The notes under the pieces are model-generated. The model made no database searches and was not told the DNA's origin. It saw only the letters and a list, made by a program, of their open reading frames with translations. A stretch of 64,000 nucleotides of DNA from Neisseria weaveri (GTDB lineage: Bacteria; Pseudomonadota; Gammaproteobacteria; Burkholderiales; Neisseriaceae). Positions 30,101-39,722 of the stretch are shown here, one piece after another; positions within the stretch are counted from its first letter, which is position 1, and each line of letters opens with the position of its first letter. The translations under genes and the position numbers were made by a program. Where the stretch lies: assembly GCF_900638685.1 (NCBI RefSeq), contig NZ_LR134533.1, forward strand, positions 2,174,482 through 2,238,481, in the 5' to 3' direction.

Positions 30101-31116
30101 AAGCCGGTCAAACCTGCTTTCGGGCGCGCGCCGCGTCCGGTGGCACCTTCGTCGCGGATTTCGCCGCCCGCACCGGTGGCTGCACCCGCGAAAGGCGCAA
30201 TGGCGGTGGGGTGGTTGTGTGTTTCCACTTTCATCAAGATGTGCGTTTCTTCTTCGCTGAAGCGGTAGCCTTGCTGCTCGTCCGCACGCGGGTAGAAACG
30301 CTCGATTTTCGCGCCCTCGATAATGGAGGCGTTGTCTTTATAGGCGACTACGGTGCCTTCGGGGTGGGCATTGTGGGTGTCGCGAATCATGCCGAACAGA
30401 GATTTGGGCTGTTTTTCGCCGTTTAAAATGAAGTCGGCATTGAAGATTTTGTGGCGGCAGTGTTCGGAATTGGCCTGCGCGAACATCATCAGTTCGACAT
30501 CGCTTGGGTTGCGCTGCAAGGCTTGGTAGTTTTCCAGCAGGTAATCGATTTCGTCGGGCGACAATGCCAAGCCCAGTTCGCTGTTGGCTTGTATTAAAGC
30601 GTCTTTGCCTTTGCCTAAAACGTCAACGGTGGCGAAGGTTTGCGCTTCGGGGTGGGCGAAGAGTTGGGAGGCCGTCTGAAAATCGGGCAGCACGCTTTCG
30701 GTCATGCGGTCGTGCAAGAGGGCGGCCCATTGCTGTTTTTGCCCGGCGTTCAGTTCGCCTTTCACCCACACCGCCATGCCGCGCTCGATGCGTTCGATTT
30801 CGCCCAAGCCGCAGTTGTGCGCGATGTCGGTGGCTTTGGATGCCCACGGCGAAATGGTGCCGATGCGCGGGGTGATTAAAAACAAATGCAGGCTGTTTTC
30901 GGCTTCGGGTGTTTTTTCGACACTTTCTGCTTCTAACAAAGCCTGCAATTTCGTTACAGTTTCGTGGTTCAGCGCGGATTCGCTGCTCACAAAATACCAA
31001 AATTCGCTGCTTAATTCTGCTTTCGGCAGGCCGGCGGCCGCGGCTTTTTGCAGGAGTTTTTCGATGCGGAAATCAGACAGGGCGGCAACGCCGCGCAAGG
31101 GCAATACGACGGACAT
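27151..31116 (-). CDS. purL: Phosphoribosylformylglycinamidine synthase
   Basis: Large single-chain FGAM synthase of purine synthesis: it turns FGAR, ATP and glutamine into FGAM. 1,321 residues, as expected for the proteobacterial long form. Order: N-terminal PurS-like region, linker, the two AIRS-type ATP-binding halves ([20 protein letters not shown], with the split [13 protein letters not shown]; and [10 protein letters not shown]), then a C-terminal class I glutamine amidotransferase ([17 protein letters not shown], catalytic Cys in [13 protein letters not shown], and MMPHPERV). Several DUS lie inside, for example near 27400 and around 29250, where it is encoded as RPSE. Monocistronic. 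Confidence 0.97.
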   Translation of the reverse strand: MSVVLPLRGVAALSDFRIEKLLQKAAAAGLPKAELSSEFWYFVSSESALNHETVTKLQALLEAESVEKTPEAENSLHLFLITPRIGTISPWASKATDIAHNCGLGEIERIERGMAVWVKGELNAGQKQQWAALLHDRMTESVLPDFQTASQLFAHPEAQTFATVDVLGKGKDALIQANSELGLALSPDEIDYLLENYQALQRNPSDVELMMFAQANSEHCRHKIFNADFILNGEKQPKSLFGMIRDTHNAHPEGTVVAYKDNASIIEGAKIERFYPRADEQQGYRFSEEETHILMKVETHNHPTAIAPFAGAATGAGGEIRDEGATGRGARPKAGLTGFTVSNLNIPDFKQPWEGGYGKPDHISSPLDIMIEGPIGGAAFNNEFGRPNLLGYFRTFEEEFEGQMRGYHKPIMIAGGLGNIQAEQTHKDQIPEGALLVQLGGPGMLIGLGGGAASSMDTGSNAADLDFNSVQRGNPEIERRAQEVIDRCWQLGAGNPIIAIHDVGAGGLSNAFPELVNDAGRGAIFKLRDVPLEEHGLSPMQIWCNEAQERYVLSILPEHLDLFRQICERERCPFAVVGTATDDGHLQVRDDLYGNHPVDLPLNVLLGKPPKTTRSDNTVRPSEKPFSGSHIDLKEAAYRVLRLPTVAAKNFLITIGDRSVGGMTHRDQMVGKYQTPVADAAVTMMGFNTHKGETMAMGEKPTVALFNAPASGRMAIGETLTNLAGVNIGDIGNIKLSANWMAACGNAGEDEKLYRTVEAVSQACQELGISIPVGKDSLSMKTVWQDNGAQKSVTSPLSLIITGFAPVQDVRKTVTPELKNTADSVLLAVDLGFGKARMGGSALSQVYNDMAGEAPDIEAGRLKAFYQVIQKLVAEDKLLAYHDRSDGGLFATLAEMAFAARCGLDIDLNLLLAQTFITNHTALSQSLRTEEVKALAEWQETIARTLFNEELGAVIQVRKQDVADIINLFYQQKLHHNVFEIGTLTDENTLIIRDGQTHLISDNLIKLQQTWQETSHQIQRLRDNPECADSEFALLADNQRSALFADLKFDLKEDIAAPFIASGTKPKIAVLREQGVNGQVEMAAAFTRAGFDAYDVHMSDLMAGRVKLADFHMLAACGGFSYGDVLGAGAGWAKSILFHPELRDQFRAFFERGDTLTLGVCNGCQMVSNLAEIIPGTQGWPKFKRNQSEQFEARLSMVNVPKSPSLILAEMQGSSLPVVVSHGEGRADFAHIGGKISDGLNIALQYVDGLGAVTQTYPLNPNGSPQGIAGVTNADGRVTIMMPHPERVYRTAQMSWHPDDWQNSELSGWYRMFAGARKALG

Positions 31117-31303
31117 GAATCTAGCTCACACATGCGGTTGGAAATGGGCGTAATTGTACGATAAATTCGACTTTTCTGCTTGGCTTTTTCAGGGGAAAAG
31201 AATAGCGTGTCTGTGTTTGGGATTGAAACGGCGTGCAGGGATGGAATTGCTTTATAATGCAGGGTTGTTGACAGTGAAATCATAGATAGGCCGTCTGAAA
31301 ATT

Positions 31304-31912
31304 ATGGCAAAAAATACCGATGCGTTCAGCCGTTTGATTAATGCTTTGAAAATATTGCCCAATGTTGGGCCGAAATCGGCCCAACGGATGGCTTATCAAT
31401 TGCTGCTGCAAAACAGGCGGGCCGAAGCCGAGGAATTGGTTGAGGCTTTGCAGAATGCGTTGAAGCAGGTTCATCATTGCAAGCGGTGCAATACCTTTTG
31501 CGAAGGCGAAATTTGTGAAATTTGTGCGGATAGCGGGCGCGACAGCCACCGTCTGATGATTGTCCATATGCCTGCGGATGTTGCCAGCATGGAGGCGGCA
31601 AAATGTCACGACGGCCTGTATTTTGTTTTGATGGGGCAGGTGAATCCTGTGCAAGGTATGGATTTGAGCCATATCGCTTTAAACGAACTGGTAGGCCGTC
31701 TGAAAAACAGCGAGGTCGAAGAAGTGATCATTGCTACGAATTTCACGGCGGAAGGCGATGCGACAGCGTATATTTTGGCAGAATTGTTTAAAAACCTGCC
31801 TTACAAGGTGAGCCGTTTGGCTCGGGGTATGCCTTTAGGGGGGGAGTTGGAATATGTTGATGCGGGAACGTTGGCGCAAGCGGTGTATGAGCGGCGGATG
31901 TTGAAAGAATAG
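31304..31912 (+). CDS. recR: Recombination mediator RecR
   Basis: Works with RecO (and RecF) to load RecA onto gapped DNA. 202 residues, usual length. A helix-hairpin-helix start (LKILPNVGPKSAQRMAYQLL), a four-Cys zinc finger CKRCNTFCEGEICEIC and a Toprim domain (LMIVHMPADVASME) with the C-terminal LARGMPLGGELEYVD are all present. A DUS lies immediately before the ATG and no Shine-Dalgarno is evident; a second DUS is inside the gene at about 31692. A TATAAT at 31253-31258 is a possible -10. Confidence 0.96.
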   Translation: MAKNTDAFSRLINALKILPNVGPKSAQRMAYQLLLQNRRAEAEELVEALQNALKQVHHCKRCNTFCEGEICEICADSGRDSHRLMIVHMPADVASMEAAKCHDGLYFVLMGQVNPVQGMDLSHIALNELVGRLKNSEVEEVIIATNFTAEGDATAYILAELFKNLPYKVSRLARGMPLGGELEYVDAGTLAQAVYERRMLKE

Positions 31913-31946
31913 AATGCCGCGAAATTGTTTTTAAACTTTCTATAAC

Positions 31947-31983
31947 AAGGCCGTCTGAAAAATAGACTTTTTCAGACGGCCTT
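31947..31983. terminator. DUS inverted repeat between recR and asd
   Basis: AAGGCCGTCTGAAAAA and its complement around a 5-nt loop, between converging genes; it can serve both. Confidence 0.85.
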
Positions 31984-32006
31984 TCTTCTTTTATTTAGGA
32001 AACGGT

Positions 32007-33125
32007 TTAATCCAAATTACCTAAAATAATGCGCAACATACGGCGTAAAGGTTCTGCCGCGCCCCATAATAATTGGTCGCCTACGGTAAAGGCGCTGATG
32101 TATTCGCCACCCATGCCCATTTTGCGGATACGGCCGACGGGCACGCTTAATGTGCCGGTTACTTTGGCGGGGGTAAGCTCGTTCATGCTGGCTTCTTTTT
32201 CGTTCGGAATCACTTTCACCCAGTCGTTGGCCGAAGCCAAAAGTTTTTCGATTTCTTCGACAGGTAAATCTTTTTTCAGCTTCAGAGTGATGGCTTGGCT
32301 GTGACAGCGCATGGCACCGACGCGAACGCATAAGCCGTCGATGACTACGGGATTGTCACCGGTAGCCAGAATTTTGTTGGTTTCCACGCCGCCTTTCCAT
32401 TCTTCTTTGGATTGGCCGTTGCCTAAATCCGTGTCAATCCAGGGAATCAGACTGCCTGCCAGGGGTACGCCGAAGTTTGCTTTCGGGTAATCTTCGCTGC
32501 GGAGAAAATCGGAGACTTTGCGGTCGATTTCCAAAATCGCGCCGGCAGGATCGGCCAATTCTTTGGCCACTTCGTCGCGGATGGCACCCATGCCCTCGAT
32601 TAATTCACGCATATTTTTCGCACCGGCACCCGAAGCGGCTTGATAAGTCATGCTGGTGGCCCACTCTACCAAACCGTTTTGGAACAAACCGCCCAATGCC
32701 ATCAGCATCAGGGAAACGGTGCAGTTGCCGCCGACATAGTTTTTTACGCCGTTTTTCAGGGCTTCGTCGATAACGTTACGGTTAACGGGATCCAAAATGA
32801 TTACTGCATCGTCTTTCATGCGCAGAGAAGAAGCGGCATCAATCCAGTAGCCGTTCCAGCCGCTTTGGCGCAACGGCTCGAAAACGGCTTTGGTGTAGTC
32901 GCCGCCTTGGCAGGTAACGATGATGTCCATGTTTGCCAGTTGTTGGATATCGTTGGCATCAAGCAGTTGTTTTTCGGTTTGGCCGAAGTCAGGAGCTGCA
33001 CCGCCGACGTTGGACGTGGTAAAGAACACGGCTTCAGGAATGTGGGCAAAATCATTTTCTTCCTGCATGCGCTGCATCAATACGGAACCGACCATACCGC
33101 GCCAGCCGACAAATCCTACTTTCAT
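32007..33125 (-). CDS. asd: Aspartate-semialdehyde dehydrogenase
   Basis: Makes aspartate semialdehyde, the branch point to lysine, diaminopimelate, threonine and methionine. 372 residues. NADP-binding start [19 protein letters not shown], catalytic Cys135 in GGNCTVSLM, active-site His in [11 protein letters not shown], and the phosphate-binding SNVGG loop are visible. This is the Gram-negative long form of the enzyme. AAGGAG precedes the ATG. It stands alone between converging recR and a permease gene in the same direction about 210 bp upstream. Confidence 0.97.
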   Translation of the reverse strand: MKVGFVGWRGMVGSVLMQRMQEENDFAHIPEAVFFTTSNVGGAAPDFGQTEKQLLDANDIQQLANMDIIVTCQGGDYTKAVFEPLRQSGWNGYWIDAASSLRMKDDAVIILDPVNRNVIDEALKNGVKNYVGGNCTVSLMLMALGGLFQNGLVEWATSMTYQAASGAGAKNMRELIEGMGAIRDEVAKELADPAGAILEIDRKVSDFLRSEDYPKANFGVPLAGSLIPWIDTDLGNGQSKEEWKGGVETNKILATGDNPVVIDGLCVRVGAMRCHSQAITLKLKKDLPVEEIEKLLASANDWVKVIPNEKEASMNELTPAKVTGTLSVPVGRIRKMGMGGEYISAFTVGDQLLWGAAEPLRRMLRIILGNLD

Positions 33126-33294
33126 TCTGTACTCCTTCGATGGAAATGGTTTGTTAAATAATATTAAAAAAGAAATGTTTTAACCTTATACGCTGAAAAA
33201 GTAAAGTTTTTTATTTGAAAACCGGTTTATGGCTTTGAATATGGCTATAAAACTCTTTCAAACGGGTTAAAAAGCATATTTATCGAGACAAAAA

Positions 33295-33323
33295 AGACGG
33301 CCTTTTTTATCGGAAGGCCGTCT
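33295..33323 (-). terminator. DUS inverted repeat after the permease
   Basis: AGACGGCCTT and AAGGCCGTCT 9 bases apart, 16 bp beyond the permease stop on the minus strand. Confidence 0.75.
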
Positions 33324-33338
33324 GAAAAATAAAAGGGC

Positions 33339-34562
33339 TTAGTGGCTGTTTTCAGACTGTTTCTGCAAGGGCAGAACCCAGTTTAAAACAATGGCGAGAA
33401 TAGCGCACAAACCTACGCCGGCAAAGCTCATGCTGCCGAATTTGATAACCATACCGCCGACGCCGGTCGTCAATACCGAGCTGACGATAACCAGATTTTT
33501 CGGCTGCATTAAATCCACTTTGGCATCAATCAGGGTTTTCAGTCCCAAAGAAGCGATGGTGCCGAACAGCAGAATCATAATGCCGCCCATTACCGGCAAG
33601 GGAATCGAAGCCAAAAATGCATTGAATTTGCCGAAAAACGCCATGCAGATGGCAAAAATTGCCGCCCAAGTCATGATGTAGGGATTGCCGTTTTTCGTAA
33701 TCATCACTGCGCCGGTTACTTCGCCGTAAGTCGTCACCGGCGGACCGCCGATCAAACCGGCAACGCATACGCCCAAGCCGTCGCCTGCCAGCGTTTTATG
33801 CAAACCGGGGTCGGCGGCGTAATCTTTGTCGGTCACTTTGCCGATGGCCATCACGCCGCCGATGTGTTCGATGGCGGGTGCAATGGCAACGGGCAGCATA
33901 AACAGTGCGGCTTGCCAGTTGACTTCGGGGGTAACAAAGTGGGGAACGGCAAACCACGGAGCGGCGGCAATCGGCGCGGTATCTACCAAGCCCATTACCA
34001 ATGCGGCGGTATAGCCTGCGGCCACGCCGATCAGAATCGGAATCAGCTTCATCATGCGGCTGCCGAATACGGCCACAACGACGGTAACGGCAAAGGTAAA
34101 GCCTGACAGCAATAGGGATTGCGTGTAGTCCACAACTTGTTCGCCACCGGCCTGACCCATTGCCATCTGGCTAGCCACAACGGCAACCGACAAGCCGATG
34201 ACCATAATCACCGGGCCGATAACCACAGGCGGCAACAAGCGGTTGACGGCGGCAAGACCGCGCCATTTAACCAGCCCTGCAAACACGAAATACATAAAAC
34301 CTGCGGCAAACAGGCCGAACATGGTAGAGGGCAGCCCCCATTCGGAAATAGAGTAGATAATCGGCGCGATAAAGGCGAAAGACGAGCCGAGAAATACGGG
34401 AACTTTCCATTTGGTTACCGCTTGGAACACCAGCGTGCCGATGCCTGCGCCCAAAAGTGCCATAGCCGGGTTCAGTCCGGTCAGAAGGGGTACGAGTACC
34501 ATGGCACCGAAAGCGACAAACAAAATCTGCATGCCGGAAACGGCCAGTTTGATTTGCTGCAT
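33339..34562 (-). CDS. uraA: Uracil/xanthine permease (NCS2 family, UraA-like)
   Basis: A proton-coupled nucleobase transporter in the inner membrane, 407 residues and about 14 helices. Diagnostic NCS2 segments: PAIEHIGGVMAIGKVTDKDY and GGPPVTTYGEVTGAVMITKN. The acidic residues of these two stretches bind the base and the proton in UraA. The sequence is closest in my memory to uracil permeases, so uracil is the likely substrate, but other pyrimidines or xanthine are not excluded. Monocistronic, divergent from the PaeA-like gene. Confidence 0.9.
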   Translation of the reverse strand: MQQIKLAVSGMQILFVAFGAMVLVPLLTGLNPAMALLGAGIGTLVFQAVTKWKVPVFLGSSFAFIAPIIYSISEWGLPSTMFGLFAAGFMYFVFAGLVKWRGLAAVNRLLPPVVIGPVIMVIGLSVAVVASQMAMGQAGGEQVVDYTQSLLLSGFTFAVTVVVAVFGSRMMKLIPILIGVAAGYTAALVMGLVDTAPIAAAPWFAVPHFVTPEVNWQAALFMLPVAIAPAIEHIGGVMAIGKVTDKDYAADPGLHKTLAGDGLGVCVAGLIGGPPVTTYGEVTGAVMITKNGNPYIMTWAAIFAICMAFFGKFNAFLASIPLPVMGGIMILLFGTIASLGLKTLIDAKVDLMQPKNLVIVSSVLTTGVGGMVIKFGSMSFAGVGLCAILAIVLNWVLPLQKQSENSH

Positions 34563-34631
34563 AATAAACTTTCACTTTGGTCGGATGATAAAATGCTGCG
34601 GATTATACCGCTGTCGGCAGGGTTTGTGTTG

Positions 34632-34671
34632 AGGCCGTCTGAAAACCGGGCGTTCTTTTTTCAGACGGCCT
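34632..34671. repeat. DUS inverted pair in the uraA / paeA-like gap
   Basis: AGGCCGTCTGAAAA and TTTTCAGACGGCCT 12 bases apart in the short region between two divergent genes, so it lies in their control region rather than at a gene end. Confidence 0.75.
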
Positions 34672-34724
34672 GCGTGCTTAAAAAATGCTACAATCTCTTC
34701 CGTTTACAACAAATTATTATTTTT

Positions 34725-36032
34725 ATGAGTATTATTGAAGCAGTTTTTATTTTGTTTTTGCTGATCTTGATCAGCGGTTTTGTTTCCGCCGCCGAATTGT
34801 CGTTGGCTTCATCGCGGAAAATCAAATTGCAGGTAATGGGCAACGAAGGTGATGTACGGGCATTGGAGGTATTGAAAATGCAGGAGCAGCCGGGCAGTTT
34901 CATTACCATCGTCCAAATCGGTTTAAACGCAGTGGCCGTATTGGGCGGTATCATCGGCGAAGCGGCCGTCCGTCCTTTCCTGAGCCGCCTGTTTTCTGCT
35001 TACGGCGGCATACCGGCTTTGGAAACGGCGGCTTCCGTTTTATCTTTTCTTTTGGTAACCGGTTTCTTTATTCTGTTTGCCGATCTGATGCCCAAACGCT
35101 TTGCCATGATCAACCCGGAGAAAGTGGCGGTTCGGGTGGTTCGTCCTTTATTGTTGCTGATTTTTCTGCTGAAACCGTTTGTTTTCGTGTTTGACGGTTT
35201 GGCCAACTGGATTTTCAAGGCTTTGAAAATTTCTACGGTACGCACCGACCAGCTGACTTCCGAAGACATTTATGCCGTAGTGGATGCCGGTGCGCAGGCA
35301 GGGGTGTTGAAGCAGCAGGAGCATTATCTGATTGAAAACATTTTCGATATGCAGGAGCGTACGGTTACTTCAACCATGAATACGCGCGAATATATCGTTT
35401 ATGTTGATAAAAACGATGATGCAGAAACCGTTTTGGCGAAAATGGACGAAGTGCCGCACTCTAAAATTTTGGTGTGTAACGGCGGTTTGGAAAAAGTCAT
35501 CGGCTATATAGAAAGCCACACTTTCCTGACCCTGTACCTGAAAGAGAAAAATATCCGCCTGACCGACCGCCGCGTCTTGCGCAAAGCGTTGTTTATCCCC
35601 GATACGCTGTCGCTGTATGAGGTTTTGGAAACCTTCAAAAATGCCGGTGAGGATTTTGCCGTAATCATCAACGAATATGCCTTGGTGGTCGGCGTGATTA
35701 CTTTGAAAGACGTGATGAGTATCGTGATGGGCGATTTGGTCGCAACCGAAGAAGAGCCGCAAATCATCCGCCGTAACGAAACCTCATGGCTGATTGACGG
35801 TGCCACACCTTTGGAAGACGTCATGCGGGCATTGGACATCAATACTTTCCCGCATTCGGAGAACTATGAAACCATCGGCGGTTTTATGATGTATTCGTTG
35901 CGGAAAGTGCCGAAAAAAACCGATTTTGTGGTGTTCGGCAAATACAAATTCGAGATTATCGATACGGATAACCTGAAAATCGACCAATTGTTGGTGTCGA
36001 TTCATCATGAAACCGAATCCAAAGAAGATTGA
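34725..36032 (+). CDS. CNNM/HlyC-CorC membrane protein, PaeA (YtfL)-like
   Basis: A 435-residue inner-membrane protein. It has a DUF21 membrane domain (residues 1 to about 190, beginning SIIEAVFILFLLILISGFVS), a pair of CBS domains (about 200-330), and a C-terminal CorC/HlyC domain ending near VVFGKYKFEIIDTDN. It aligns closely from memory with E. coli YtfL (PaeA), which has been linked to polyamine export; other members move Mg2+ or Co2+. The stretches LASSRKIKLQ, TIVQIGLNAVAVLGGI and NEYALVVGVITL are shared. The frame is open well upstream, but the ATG at 34725 starts the recognisable protein. There is no clear Shine-Dalgarno. Confidence 0.9.
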   Translation: MSIIEAVFILFLLILISGFVSAAELSLASSRKIKLQVMGNEGDVRALEVLKMQEQPGSFITIVQIGLNAVAVLGGIIGEAAVRPFLSRLFSAYGGIPALETAASVLSFLLVTGFFILFADLMPKRFAMINPEKVAVRVVRPLLLLIFLLKPFVFVFDGLANWIFKALKISTVRTDQLTSEDIYAVVDAGAQAGVLKQQEHYLIENIFDMQERTVTSTMNTREYIVYVDKNDDAETVLAKMDEVPHSKILVCNGGLEKVIGYIESHTFLTLYLKEKNIRLTDRRVLRKALFIPDTLSLYEVLETFKNAGEDFAVIINEYALVVGVITLKDVMSIVMGDLVATEEEPQIIRRNETSWLIDGATPLEDVMRALDINTFPHSENYETIGGFMMYSLRKVPKKTDFVVFGKYKFEIIDTDNLKIDQLLVSIHHETESKED

Positions 36033-36047
36033 GGTCGGATTAAACCA

Positions 36048-36075
36048 AAGGCCGTCTGAATTTTCAGACGGCCTT
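36048..36075. terminator. DUS inverted repeat between the paeA-like gene and coaBC
   Basis: AAGGCCGTCTGAA and its complement around a 2-nt loop with T and A flanks, between converging genes. Confidence 0.85.
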
Positions 36076-36094
36076 TTTCTGTTTGCAAAGCCAC

Positions 36095-37291
36095 TTATTT
36101 TGCCGAAGCGGATAACAGTTCGCTGAGTCTGGCTACGATCGCGGCGGCGGCTTCGTCTTTGGAGGTTTCCGGGAACGATGTTTCGGCCGTATCGTCGATG
36201 ATGGTGATTTGGTTGACCGGCTTGCCCATCGCCACTGAAACCTGGTTGGCGACAAGCATGGGGATGTTTTTACGCAAGCGTTTGGCGCGGGCGTATTCCA
36301 CCACGTTTTCGCTTTCTGCCGCGAAGCCGACGCAGAAGGGGGCATCGGAAAGCGCGGCTACCGAAGCAAGGATATCGGGGTTTTCGGTTAATTCGATAAC
36401 GGGCGGCGTTCCGGAGCCGTCTTTTTTCAGTTTTTGGCTGCTGCTGTTTTTTACTTTATAGTCGGCGACGGCAGCAACGGAAATGAAAACGTCTTGCCCT
36501 TCGACCGCTTGATGTACGGCTTCATACATTGCTTGCGCGCTGACGGCTTGTTCGGTGTAGTTTAGGGCAGTGGGCAAGGCGGTTTGGATTTGCCCGTAAA
36601 TCAGGCTGACTTCTGCACCGGCGGCACGGCAGGCGCGTGCCAAGGCCATGCCCATTTGTCCGCTGGAAATATTGGTGATGCCGCGCACGGGATCAATGGC
36701 TTCGAAGGTTGCGCCGGCGGTAATCAACACCTTTTTGCCGTGCAGTTTTTTTTCCGTCCAACTGTCTGGCAGCAATTCCGCCAATTCAAACGCTTCCGGC
36801 ATGCGTCCGACCCCGACTTCGCCGCAAGCCTGTTCGCCCGAGTTGGGCTGAATCACAGTCACGCCGTCGGCTTGAAGCTGCTTGATGTTGCGCAAATTGG
36901 CCGGGTTGAACCACATTTCGACATTCATTGCAGGCGCGACCACCAACGGGCATTTTCTGGCCGCAGCCAAATTGGTCAGCAGATTGTCGGCGATGCCGTT
37001 GGCGATTTTGGCCAAGGTGTTGGCCGAAGCCGGGGCAATCAGGAAAACGTCGGCATTGCGGGTGAGATTGATGTGTGCCATACCGTTGCCGCCCAAACCG
37101 CCGTCGTGCGTGTCGACCAAAACGGGATTGCCGCTTAGGGCTTGGAAGGTTAGGGGGGCGATAAATTCTGTAGCCGAGCGGCTCATGGCGACGGTAACTT
37201 CATGGCCCTGTTTTTTCAACAGACGCACCAATTCGCAGGATTTATAGGCGGCAATGCCGCCGCTGATGCCGAGTAGGATATGTTTGCTCAT
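36095..37291 (-). CDS. coaBC: Phosphopantothenoylcysteine synthetase/decarboxylase
   Basis: Bifunctional coenzyme A enzyme: joins cysteine to phosphopantothenate and decarboxylates the product. 398 residues from the ATG at 37291 (MSKHILLGISGGIAAYK); the frame is open 20 codons further but that part does not resemble the family. The N-terminal flavoprotein CoaC has APAMNVEMW and the active-site Cys in QACGEVGVGRMPE. The CoaB part begins KKVLITAGATFEAIDPVR and continues NISSGQMG. The CTP-binding C-terminal half is complete. Confidence 0.96.
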   Translation of the reverse strand: MSKHILLGISGGIAAYKSCELVRLLKKQGHEVTVAMSRSATEFIAPLTFQALSGNPVLVDTHDGGLGGNGMAHINLTRNADVFLIAPASANTLAKIANGIADNLLTNLAAARKCPLVVAPAMNVEMWFNPANLRNIKQLQADGVTVIQPNSGEQACGEVGVGRMPEAFELAELLPDSWTEKKLHGKKVLITAGATFEAIDPVRGITNISSGQMGMALARACRAAGAEVSLIYGQIQTALPTALNYTEQAVSAQAMYEAVHQAVEGQDVFISVAAVADYKVKNSSSQKLKKDGSGTPPVIELTENPDILASVAALSDAPFCVGFAAESENVVEYARAKRLRKNIPMLVANQVSVAMGKPVNQITIIDDTAETSFPETSKDEAAAAIVARLSELLSASAK

Positions 37292-37314
37292 GTGTCGGAA
37301 TAGTATAAATAAAA

Positions 37315-37340
37315 AGGCCGTCTGAAATTTCAGACGGCCT
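37315..37340. repeat. DUS inverted repeat upstream of coaBC
   Basis: AGGCCGTCTGAA and its complement around a 2-nt loop, 24 bp before the coaBC start and about 160 bp beyond the copA stop; it lies between the two genes on the minus strand and may terminate copA. Confidence 0.75.
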
Positions 37341-37499
37341 AAATATAGCATGAAATCATAGACGGGCTGAATGACTGAATTTTGAAACCGGCTGGAATTT
37401 CAGACGGCCTCGATAAACGGTTTTGGAGATTCCGCAAGAAATCCTAGATCATTCTATCGTTTATCAGCTCAACCGCTGCCGGGCGTATTTCAATCTCCG

Positions 37500-39671
37500 T
37501 CATTCAATCTTCACCCGCTTCAACCTCAAAGCATTTCCCAACACCGACACCGAACTCATCGCCATCGCCGCGCCTGCAATAATCGGGTTCAAAAAGCCGA
37601 ATGCTGCCAGCGGTATACCCAAAGTGTTGTAGATAAAGGCGAAAAACAGATTTTGTTTGATGTTTTTCAAAGTGGCGCGGGAAATCAGCAGGGCATCGAC
37701 CATTTGGTTGACGGAATGCTGCATCAGCGTGGCGGAGGCGGTGTGTTCGGCAACGTCTGCGCCGTCTTTCATGGCGAAGCTCACGTTGGCGGCGGCGAGC
37801 GCGGGGGCATCGTTGATGCCGTCGCCGACCATGGCAACTACCTTGCCGGCGTTTTTCAATTTTTGCACTTCGGCGGCTTTGTCGCGCGGGCTCATGTTGC
37901 CGTAGGCGTGGGCGATGCCGAGCTGTCCGGCGATGTAGCCGACCACGTTTTGGTTGTCGCCGCTCATGATGTAAACGTCGATGCCGTGGTTTTTCAGACG
38001 GCCTATGGCTTCCTGCGTGTCGGCTTTGAGCGCATCGGCAAGGGCGAATGCGCCGACGGGTTGGTCGTTGACCGACACGGCCACGATGGTGGCGATGCGC
38101 CAAACGGAATCAAGGCTGTCGGGCAGCACGAGATTGCAGTAATCGGGTTTGCCCACTTTCACTAAGCCCGCGCCGTCAATTTCGGCGGAAATGCCCGCGC
38201 CGACGGCGGTTTGCGCGTTTCGGGCTTCGGGAATGTCGATGCCGCGCGATAAGGCCGTCTGAACAATCGCTGCGGCCAGCGGATGGGTGGCGTTTTGTTC
38301 GACGGCGGCGGCAAGGCGGTAGAGTTCGTTTTCGTTTATCGGGTCGTTTTTTTCAGACGGCCTCAACCACACCGCCGCCACCTGCGGTTTGCCTTGCGTG
38401 AGCGTGCCGGTTTTGTCCAGCACCACCGCGTTCACATGAGCCGCTTCTTCCATAGCCGCAGCATCTTTAAACCAAATGCCGTGCTTCACCGCTTTGCCCA
38501 TGCCGACCATCATTGCGGCGGGCGTGGCCAAGCCGAGCGCACACGGGCAGGCGATCACCAACACGGCTACGGCGTTCATCAACGCAGTTACCCAATCTGC
38601 TTTCACATACCATGTAATCAAAAAAGTTAACACGGCAATTCCAACCACCACAGGCACAAACACGCCCGCTACTTTGTCGGCAATACGCGCGATTGGCGCT
38701 TTGCTGCCCTGCGCTTCAGACAAAGCCGCCATCATGTCGCCGAGCAGGGTTTGGCTGCCGAGCTGTTCGGCGCGGTAAACCACGCTGCCGTCGGTCATCA
38801 CCGCACCTGCCAGCACTTTGCTGCCCACGGTTTTGGCTTCGGGGTTGGATTCGCCGGTGAGATGGCTTTCGTCTGCCCAGCCGTTGCCGCTTTCCACCGT
38901 GCCGTCCGCCGCGATGCGTTCGCCGTGGTTGGCACGGATTAAATCGCCTATCTGCACTTGGTCGAGCGGTGTTTCCTGCCATTGCCCGCCGCGCTGCACG
39001 CTGACCCGCTGCGGTGTGAGCCTCAACAACAATCCCAAACTGTTGAGGCTGTTTTTCTTGGCGCGGTGTTCGAGAAATTTGCCCAAGCTCACAAAGCCCA
39101 CTACCATCACGCCCGCTTCAAAATACACATGCGCCATGTCGCCGTGATGCGCGTGCGGGTGAAAAAACAGCATAAATACCGAGTAGAGATAAATCGCCAC
39201 CGTACCTACCGTTACCAGCACGTCCATATTCGCCAGCCCGCCCCTGATGCTCGCCCACGCGCTTTTATAGAAAGGAATAGCCAGCCAAAGCTGCACGATA
39301 CTCGCCAGCACAAACTGCCACATCGGCGGCATCATCCAATCGTGCCGCCCGATTATCATGCCCGCCATGCCGAATAAAAAAGGTACGTTAATCGCCAGCA
39401 GAAGCCACAGCCGCCAGCCGATATGCGGTTCGGCTTCGATTCGCGGCAGAGCGTCGGTTTTCAGCACAGCGTTAAAGCCTGCTTTTTCAATGATATGAAT
39501 CAGCGCATCGGCATCGGTGCGGCTGTCGTCGAACACGACCTGCGCTTCTTCGCCGGCAAAGTTCACCGAGGCCGTCTGAACAAAGTCTTTTTTGTTCAAC
39601 ACTTTTTCAATACGGCTGGCACAGGCTTGGCAGGTCATGCCGTCGATTTGGAAACGGGCTTTTTGTTGCAT
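37500..39671 (-). CDS. copA: Copper-exporting P-type ATPase CopA
   Basis: A P1B-type ATPase that pumps Cu(I) out of the cytoplasm. 723 residues with one N-terminal heavy-metal domain carrying GMTCQAC, a His-rich loop (FHPHAHHGD), the membrane Cu motif ACPCAL, the phosphorylation site DKTGTLT, a His-Pro motif (ATHPLAAA), and the hinge MVGDGINDAPALAAANV. Eight membrane helices are expected. Two DUS lie inside the gene near 38240 and 38350. It is the last gene of a copZ, yczE-like, copA unit on the minus strand and is expected to be under CueR control. Confidence 0.96.
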   Translation of the reverse strand: MQQKARFQIDGMTCQACASRIEKVLNKKDFVQTASVNFAGEEAQVVFDDSRTDADALIHIIEKAGFNAVLKTDALPRIEAEPHIGWRLWLLLAINVPFLFGMAGMIIGRHDWMMPPMWQFVLASIVQLWLAIPFYKSAWASIRGGLANMDVLVTVGTVAIYLYSVFMLFFHPHAHHGDMAHVYFEAGVMVVGFVSLGKFLEHRAKKNSLNSLGLLLRLTPQRVSVQRGGQWQETPLDQVQIGDLIRANHGERIAADGTVESGNGWADESHLTGESNPEAKTVGSKVLAGAVMTDGSVVYRAEQLGSQTLLGDMMAALSEAQGSKAPIARIADKVAGVFVPVVVGIAVLTFLITWYVKADWVTALMNAVAVLVIACPCALGLATPAAMMVGMGKAVKHGIWFKDAAAMEEAAHVNAVVLDKTGTLTQGKPQVAAVWLRPSEKNDPINENELYRLAAAVEQNATHPLAAAIVQTALSRGIDIPEARNAQTAVGAGISAEIDGAGLVKVGKPDYCNLVLPDSLDSVWRIATIVAVSVNDQPVGAFALADALKADTQEAIGRLKNHGIDVYIMSGDNQNVVGYIAGQLGIAHAYGNMSPRDKAAEVQKLKNAGKVVAMVGDGINDAPALAAANVSFAMKDGADVAEHTASATLMQHSVNQMVDALLISRATLKNIKQNLFFAFIYNTLGIPLAAFGFLNPIIAGAAMAMSSVSVLGNALRLKRVKIE

Positions 39672-39722
39672 GAAGTTCAGCCTTTCAGATTCAAAAACAA
39701 GCAGTCGCGGTTTTCAGACGGC

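Noticed and set aside
34119..34724. Upstream extension of the PaeA-like frame
   Set aside because: It overlaps the permease gene antisense and lacks protein character; homology begins at the ATG at 34725.
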